Below, piece by piece: positions 59,462 through 64,000 of a stretch of DNA of 64,000 nucleotides. The notes below the pieces were generated by a model. The model was not told where the DNA came from. It searched no databases and worked only from the letters and a program-made list of their open reading frames with translations. The translations under genes were made by a program, and so were the position numbers. This DNA is from Herbaspirillum hiltneri N3. Its GTDB lineage: Bacteria > Pseudomonadota > Gammaproteobacteria > Burkholderiales > Burkholderiaceae_D. Position 1 is the first letter of the stretch, and each line of letters begins with the position of its first letter. The stretch is from the NCBI RefSeq assembly GCF_001267925.1, contig NZ_CP011409.1:1240001-1304000 (forward strand). The letters are read 5' to 3'.

Positions 59462-60487
59462 ATGCATGCCATGACACGCCGCCACTTTCTGAAGACCGCT
59501 TCCGTCGCCTCGGCCGCCGCCGCGACCGGACTGTATGCAGGCTCGGCCAGCGCCGCAGCTGAATTCACGCTGAAGTACGGCAACAACCTGCCGATGACGC
59601 ATCCGATGAATGTGCGCGCCAAGGAAATGGCGGCCAAGATCGCCGCCGAGTCCAAGGGCCGCGTCGACTTCCAGGTCTATCCCAACGGCCAGCTCGGCAC
59701 CGACACCGACATGCTGTCGCAGGTGCGCGCCGGCGCCATCGACTTCTTCACCATCTCGCCGGAAGTGCTCGGCACGCTGGTGTCGGCAGGCCAGATCAGC
59801 GGCGTCGGCTTCGCCTTCAAGGACTACAACCAGGTGTGGGCGGCGATGGACGGCGACCTTGGCGCTTACGTGCGCAAGCAGATCGCCGCGACGACGTCGT
59901 TGTTTGCGTTCGAACGCTGCTGGGACAACGGCTATCGCCAGGTGACCACCAGCACGCGCCCGATTCACAAGCCCGAGGATTTCAAGGGCATGAAGCTGCG
60001 CGTGCCGCCGAGCCCGCTGGCGACGTCCTTGTTCCGCTCTTTCGACGCCGCGCCGACCAGCATCAATTTCGCCGAGGTGTATTCCTCGCTGCAGACCAAG
60101 ATCGTCGAAGGCCAGGAGAATCCGCTGGCGGTGATTTCCACCGTCAAGTTCTATGAAGTGCAGAAGTACTGTTCGATGACCAACCACGTGTGGAGCGGCT
60201 TCTGGTTCATGGGCAACAAGAAGTCGTTTGAACGCATGCCGAAAGAGTTGCAAGAGATCGTCACGCGCAACGTCAATGAAGCCGGCATCAAGCAGCGCGT
60301 CGACGTCAAGGCCTTGAACGAATCCCTGGTGGCCGACATGAAGGGCAAGGGCATGCAGTTCAACGAGACCGACAACGAGGCCTTCCGCGCCAAGCTGCGC
60401 GCTTCCGGCTTCTACACCGAATGGCACAAGAAGTTCGGTCCCGATGCGTGGGCGATGCTCGAAAAATACACCGGGAAGCTGGCCTGA
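59462..60487 (+). CDS. dctP: TRAP transporter substrate-binding protein (DctP family)
   Basis: A 341-residue periplasmic binding protein. The N terminus MHAMTRRHFLKTASVASAAA is a twin-arginine signal (RRHFLK), with cleavage near ASAA (about 33). The mature part has LKYGNNLPMTHPMNVRAKEMAAKI, VDFQVYPNGQLGTD, MLSQVRAGAIDFF, MKLRVPPSPLATSLFRSF (Arg for the carboxylate), APTSINFAEVYSSLQTKIVEGQENP and the usual C-terminal helix. Ligands are usually organic acids. ATG 59462 has AGGAGA upstream; an internal ATG at 59471 is the alternative. Confidence 0.92.
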   Translation: MHAMTRRHFLKTASVASAAAATGLYAGSASAAAEFTLKYGNNLPMTHPMNVRAKEMAAKIAAESKGRVDFQVYPNGQLGTDTDMLSQVRAGAIDFFTISPEVLGTLVSAGQISGVGFAFKDYNQVWAAMDGDLGAYVRKQIAATTSLFAFERCWDNGYRQVTTSTRPIHKPEDFKGMKLRVPPSPLATSLFRSFDAAPTSINFAEVYSSLQTKIVEGQENPLAVISTVKFYEVQKYCSMTNHVWSGFWFMGNKKSFERMPKELQEIVTRNVNEAGIKQRVDVKALNESLVADMKGKGMQFNETDNEAFRAKLRASGFYTEWHKKFGPDAWAMLEKYTGKLA

Positions 60488-62380
60488 ATGGACGCGGCTA
60501 TGAACTACGCTGACGCTGCATCGGCGCCGGCCAACCCGCTGGCGCGTCTGCTGGCGGGCGTGAACCGCAATGTGATGCACGTTGTCGCCGCCGTGGCGGC
60601 AACGCTGGTGGTGGTGGAAACCGGCGTGCTGCTGGCCGGCGTGATCTACCGCTATGCGTTGCACGATCCGCTGATCTGGTCGGATGAACTGGCCTCCACG
60701 CTGTTCATCTGGCTGTCGATGCTGGGCGCGGTATTGGCGCTGGACCGGGGCGAGCACATGCGCCTGACTGCCATCGTCAACAAGCTCTCCGACAAATGGC
60801 GCGTCTGGCTGGAAACCGTCGCCGCGCTGATCGTCTGCATCTTCGTATTGATGATCATCCATCCCGCCGTCGACCATGCCTCGGAGCAGATGGCGATCAC
60901 CACGCCGGCCCTGGAAATCCCCGACGGCCTGCGCGCAGCTGCCCTGCCGGTGGGCGCGATCCTGATGTTCCTGGCAGCGATTGCACGCATGGCCAGCCGC
61001 TCCAGCGTCAAACAGGTGCTCTCTGCGGTCGCGGTCGTGGCAGTAATCGGCGCCGTGCTGTGGATCAGCAAGCCGGCCTTGCTGGCCATGGGCAATTACA
61101 ACCTGATCGTGTTCTTCGTGGTGCTGATCGGTGTCTGTGTCGCAGGCGGCATTCCGATCGCGTTTGCGTTTGGCACGGCCACCATGGCCTACCTGACGAT
61201 TGCCACCGGCGCGCCGATGATGATCGTGGTCAGCCGCATGGATGAAGGCATGTCCAGCCTGATCCTGCTGTCGGTGCCGCTGTTCGTGCTGCTCGGTTCG
61301 CTGCTGGAAATCAGCGGCCTTGCCAGAACGCTCATCGATTTCATGGCCGCCTTGCTGGGCCACGTGCGGGGCGGACTGCAATACGTGCTGCTGGGCGCGA
61401 TGTTCCTGGTCTCGGGCATCTCCGGCTCGAAAGCGGCCGACATGGCCGCCATCGCTCCGGCGCTGTTCCCTGAAATGAAGAAGCGCGGCTCCAAGCCGGA
61501 AGAGCTGGTGGCTTTGCTGTCGTCTTCCGGTGCCATGACCGAGACGATTCCGCCGAGCCTGGTGCTGATCACCATCGGTGCGGTGTGCAGCGTGTCGATC
61601 ACAGCCCTGTTCATCGGCGGGCTGATGCCGGCGGTGATCGCCACGATCGCCATCGGCATCGTCTGCTGGTTCCGCGCCCGCCGCGAACCGATGCCGGATG
61701 TGAAGCGCGCTTCCATCGGCGTGATCGGCAAGACCCTGATTGCCGCGATTCCCGCACTGGCCTTGCCGATGCTGATCCGCGTGGCGGTGATCGAAGGCGT
61801 GGCTACTGCAACCGAAGTCGCAACGATCGGCGTGGCGTACACCATCGTGGTCGGCCTGGTCATGCATGCCTTCATGAAGCATCTCGACTTCAAGCGCATC
61901 TATCCGATGCTGGTGGAAGCGGCGACCTTGTCGGGGGCGATCCTGCTGATCATCGGCATGGCGACTTCGATGGCCTGGGCGCTGACGCAGTCGGGCTTCT
62001 CGGCCAAGCTGGTGTCGCTGATGCAGGGCGTGCCGGGCGGCGGTTTCGGTTTCCTGCTGATCACGATCGTGATCTTCATCGTGCTGGGCAGCATCCTGGA
62101 AGGGATTCCGGCGATCGTGCTGTTCGGACCGCTGCTGTTCCCGGTGGCGCGGTCACTGGGCATCCATGACGTGCATTACGCCATGGTAGTGATCCTGGCA
62201 ATGGGCATCGGCCTGTTCGCACCACCCTTCGGCGTCGGCTTCTATGCCGCTTGCGCGATCGGCAAGGTGTCGCCGGACAAGGTCTTCAACCGCGTCTGGG
62301 GCTATCTGGCGGCGCTGGTGGTTGCGCTGCTGGTGGTGGCTGCGGTGCCGTGGATTTCGATCGGCTTTCTTGAACACTAA
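60488..62380 (+). CDS. dctQM: Fused TRAP permease DctQM
   Basis: A 630-residue membrane protein combining the small (DctQ, residues about 25-170) and large (DctM, about 200-625) TRAP subunits. The DctQ part has VLLAGVIYRYALHDPLIWSDELASTLFIWLSMLGAV. A linking hydrophobic segment lies at about 180-200. The DctM part has PLFVLLGSLLEISGLARTLIDF, VSGISGSKAADMAAIAP, GAMTETIPPSLVLI, EVATIGVAYTIVV and LGSILEGIPAIVLFGPLLFPVA. The ATG follows the dctP stop immediately (TGAATG). It acts with DctP as a sodium- or proton-coupled importer. Confidence 0.93.
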   Translation: MDAAMNYADAASAPANPLARLLAGVNRNVMHVVAAVAATLVVVETGVLLAGVIYRYALHDPLIWSDELASTLFIWLSMLGAVLALDRGEHMRLTAIVNKLSDKWRVWLETVAALIVCIFVLMIIHPAVDHASEQMAITTPALEIPDGLRAAALPVGAILMFLAAIARMASRSSVKQVLSAVAVVAVIGAVLWISKPALLAMGNYNLIVFFVVLIGVCVAGGIPIAFAFGTATMAYLTIATGAPMMIVVSRMDEGMSSLILLSVPLFVLLGSLLEISGLARTLIDFMAALLGHVRGGLQYVLLGAMFLVSGISGSKAADMAAIAPALFPEMKKRGSKPEELVALLSSSGAMTETIPPSLVLITIGAVCSVSITALFIGGLMPAVIATIAIGIVCWFRARREPMPDVKRASIGVIGKTLIAAIPALALPMLIRVAVIEGVATATEVATIGVAYTIVVGLVMHAFMKHLDFKRIYPMLVEAATLSGAILLIIGMATSMAWALTQSGFSAKLVSLMQGVPGGGFGFLLITIVIFIVLGSILEGIPAIVLFGPLLFPVARSLGIHDVHYAMVVILAMGIGLFAPPFGVGFYAACAIGKVSPDKVFNRVWGYLAALVVALLVVAAVPWISIGFLEH

Positions 62381-62441
62381 TAACATCTGAAAACGGCGGC
62401 TTGCACCTTCCCTCGCAAGCCGCCATCCTCACGGAGACAAC

Positions 62442-63212
62442 ATGAACCAAAATGACAGCGGCGCCCGCGTGGCGCTCGTGACGGGCGGAGCCATGGGTAT
62501 CGGCGCCGCAATTTCCCAGCGTCTGGCGCGCGACGGTTACACCGTACTGGTCTCGGACATCAACCTGGAAGCGGCCAGGGCGACCGCCGACAAGATCAAC
62601 GCTGACGGCGGCAAGGCAGCGCCGCTGGCGATGGATGTCAGCAAGCCGGAATCCATCGCCAAAGCCTTCGCCGACGTCGAAAAGGACTATGGCCGCTGCG
62701 ACGTGCTGGTCAACAATGCCGGCGTTGCCAAGACCTTCCCCTTTCTCGATTACCCGATCGACAACTGGCTGCTGACGATGAACATCAACGTCACCGGCGT
62801 GATGCTGTGCGGCCAGCATGCGGCGCGCATGATGGTGCGCCGCAAGTGGGGCCGCATCGTCAATATTTCTTCCGTCTCGGGCATTCGCGCCGGCGCCGGC
62901 CGCACCGCCTACGGCACTTCCAAGGCCGCGGTAATCGGACTGACGCGCCAGATGGCGATCGAGCTGGCCGAACACGGCGTCACCGTCAACAGCGTCGCCC
63001 CGGGTCCGGTGGACACGCCGCTGACGCAGGCAGTGCACTCGCCGGAAACCCGCAAGAGCTTCACTGCCGGCGTGCCGATGCATCGCTACGGCAGCACCGA
63101 CGAGATCGCCGCGGCAGTATCTTTCCTGGCGGCTGAAGATTCGTCCTACGTCACCGGCCATGTGGTGCCGGTGGACGGCGGCTTCGTGGCCGCGGGCATT
63201 CTCGACATCTGA
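62442..63212 (+). CDS. Short-chain dehydrogenase/reductase
   Basis: A 256-residue classical SDR. NAD(P) motif TGGAMGIG (14-21), Asp39 after the second strand (VSDINL, favouring NAD), NNAG (91-94), catalytic Ser near 144 (NISSVSG), Tyr157 and Lys161 (YGTSK), and APGPVDTPLT. It probably oxidises or reduces a hydroxy/keto group of the imported compound. It is 61 bp after dctQM in the same direction. Confidence 0.92.
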   Translation: MNQNDSGARVALVTGGAMGIGAAISQRLARDGYTVLVSDINLEAARATADKINADGGKAAPLAMDVSKPESIAKAFADVEKDYGRCDVLVNNAGVAKTFPFLDYPIDNWLLTMNINVTGVMLCGQHAARMMVRRKWGRIVNISSVSGIRAGAGRTAYGTSKAAVIGLTRQMAIELAEHGVTVNSVAPGPVDTPLTQAVHSPETRKSFTAGVPMHRYGSTDEIAAAVSFLAAEDSSYVTGHVVPVDGGFVAAGILDI

Positions 63213-63224
63213 TCGGAGCACGCC

Positions 63225-64000
63225 ATGGCACGTGCAATGGAAGACAAGGTCGTCATCGTCAGCGGCGCAGGTTCGGTCGGCGAGGGCTGGGGCAACGGCA
63301 AGGCGGCGGCCGTGCTGTATGCACGCGAAGGTGCGCGCGTGCTGGCGGTCGATCGCAACCTGCAGGCCGCACAGGAAACCTGCGACCTGATCCGCAGCGA
63401 GGGCGGCGTCTGCGAAGTGGTCGCCGCCGACGTGTCGCGCACGCCGGACATTGAGGCCATGGTGCAGGCCGCACTCGATCATTTCGGCCGCATTGATGTC
63501 TTGCACAACAACGTCGGCATCGCCGAAACCGGCGGTCCCGTCGAAGCCAGTGAAGAGAGCTGGAACCGGGTCATCGCGATCAACCAGACCAGCGTCTTCA
63601 TGACCTGCAAGCATGTGCTGCCGGTGATGGAAAAGCAGAAGAAGGGAGCCATCGTCAACATCTCGTCGCTGGCCGCGATCCGCTGGGTCGGCTTTCCGTA
63701 TGTCGCCTATTCCGCGTCCAAGGCGGCGATGCTGGCGCTGACCAAGAACATCGCGATGCAATACGCGCCGTCGGGCATCCGTGCCAATTGCGTGCTGCCG
63801 GGGCTGATGGACACGCCGATGATCCGCGAACCGCTCAAGGCATCCTATGGGGGCGACATCGAGGAAATGCGCCGCAAGCGGCACGCACAATGTCCGATGG
63901 GCCACATGGGCGACGCCTGGGATGTGGCGCACGCGGCGCTGTTCCTGGCATCGGACGCGGCGCGCTACGTGACCGGCGTGGACCTGATCGTGGACGGCGG
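63225..64000 (+). CDS. Short-chain dehydrogenase/reductase (cut by window end)
   Basis: A second SDR begins 12 bp after the first, at ATG 63225 with GGAG 9 nt upstream, and is open through the right edge (258 complete codons). SGAGSVGEG (13-21) is the nucleotide loop, Asp43 follows strand 2, HNNVG replaces NNAG, Ser148, and Tyr162/Lys166 (YSASK); it ends YVTGVDLIVDGG, so only a few residues are missing. It is about as different from its neighbour as unrelated SDRs are, so not a recent duplicate. It would handle a second step or a second substrate in the same pathway. Confidence 0.9.
   Translation, partial: MARAMEDKVVIVSGAGSVGEGWGNGKAAAVLYAREGARVLAVDRNLQAAQETCDLIRSEGGVCEVVAADVSRTPDIEAMVQAALDHFGRIDVLHNNVGIAETGGPVEASEESWNRVIAINQTSVFMTCKHVLPVMEKQKKGAIVNISSLAAIRWVGFPYVAYSASKAAMLALTKNIAMQYAPSGIRANCVLPGLMDTPMIREPLKASYGGDIEEMRRKRHAQCPMGHMGDAWDVAHAALFLASDAARYVTGVDLIVDG

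Overview
The window looks like chromosomal DNA of a Betaproteobacterium of the order Burkholderiales, most probably family Oxalobacteraceae (Herbaspirillum-like). The grounds are the GC-rich codon use, the rimP-nusA-infB-rbfA-truB-typA order, a RibBA with a degenerate second domain, and the form of the small SRP RNA. No integrase, transposase, CRISPR array or tRNA was seen. The family-level placement is inference.

Layout. 1-11 kb holds the tail of a catalase-family gene, a YdeP-type molybdopterin oxidoreductase coupled to a zinc-ribbon/HExxH protein, a membrane diguanylate cyclase, exonuclease I (sbcB), two paralogous lipoproteins, a small monooxygenase-fold protein and a RutG-type uracil permease. 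11-21 kb holds zntB, a WXXGXW-repeat secreted protein, a DUF1993 protein, glnS, small lipoproteins, a DUF2269 membrane protein, a LytS/LytTR two-component pair, a glycerophosphodiesterase and two small, very basic secreted proteins. 21-29 kb holds alaS, a Nudix hydrolase, a TusA-like protein, a membrane-anchored glutamate-synthase-like FMN enzyme and a PAS-PAS-GGDEF-EAL protein. 29-41 kb is the information-processing block: scpB-rluB, then rimP-nusA-infB-rbfA-truB, then typA. 41-49 kb holds dusA, ribBA-ribH-nusB, an aminotransferase, a lytic transglycosylase, ubiD and the 4.5S SRP RNA. 49-58 kb is a five-gene operon on the minus strand: outer-membrane factor, adaptor, RND pump, response regulator and sensor kinase, with a TGACA-N4-TGTCA box at its promoter. 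58-64 kb is a catabolic cluster: a LacI regulator divergent from a TRAP transporter (DctP, fused DctQM) and two short-chain dehydrogenases, the last cut by the window end.

Most of the window is core genome, so the most interesting material is between genes. (1) Upstream of the lytic transglycosylase, on the minus strand, a near-consensus sigma70 promoter is followed by about 210 nt of strongly foldable sequence ending in an intrinsic terminator, 85 nt before the start codon. This is a candidate attenuator or riboswitch, or a free-standing RNA, and I do not recognise its class. (2) Downstream of typA is a short candidate sRNA with an anti-Shine-Dalgarno sequence in a hairpin loop and a GNRA-capped terminator. 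A second strong terminator sharing a motif with it lies before dusA. (3) A 28-codon reading frame overlaps the ubiD start by ATGA. (4) A 14-bp perfect inverted repeat contains the -35 hexamer of the rimP operon promoter.

All assignments are from reading sequence and recalled family features; no database search was run.
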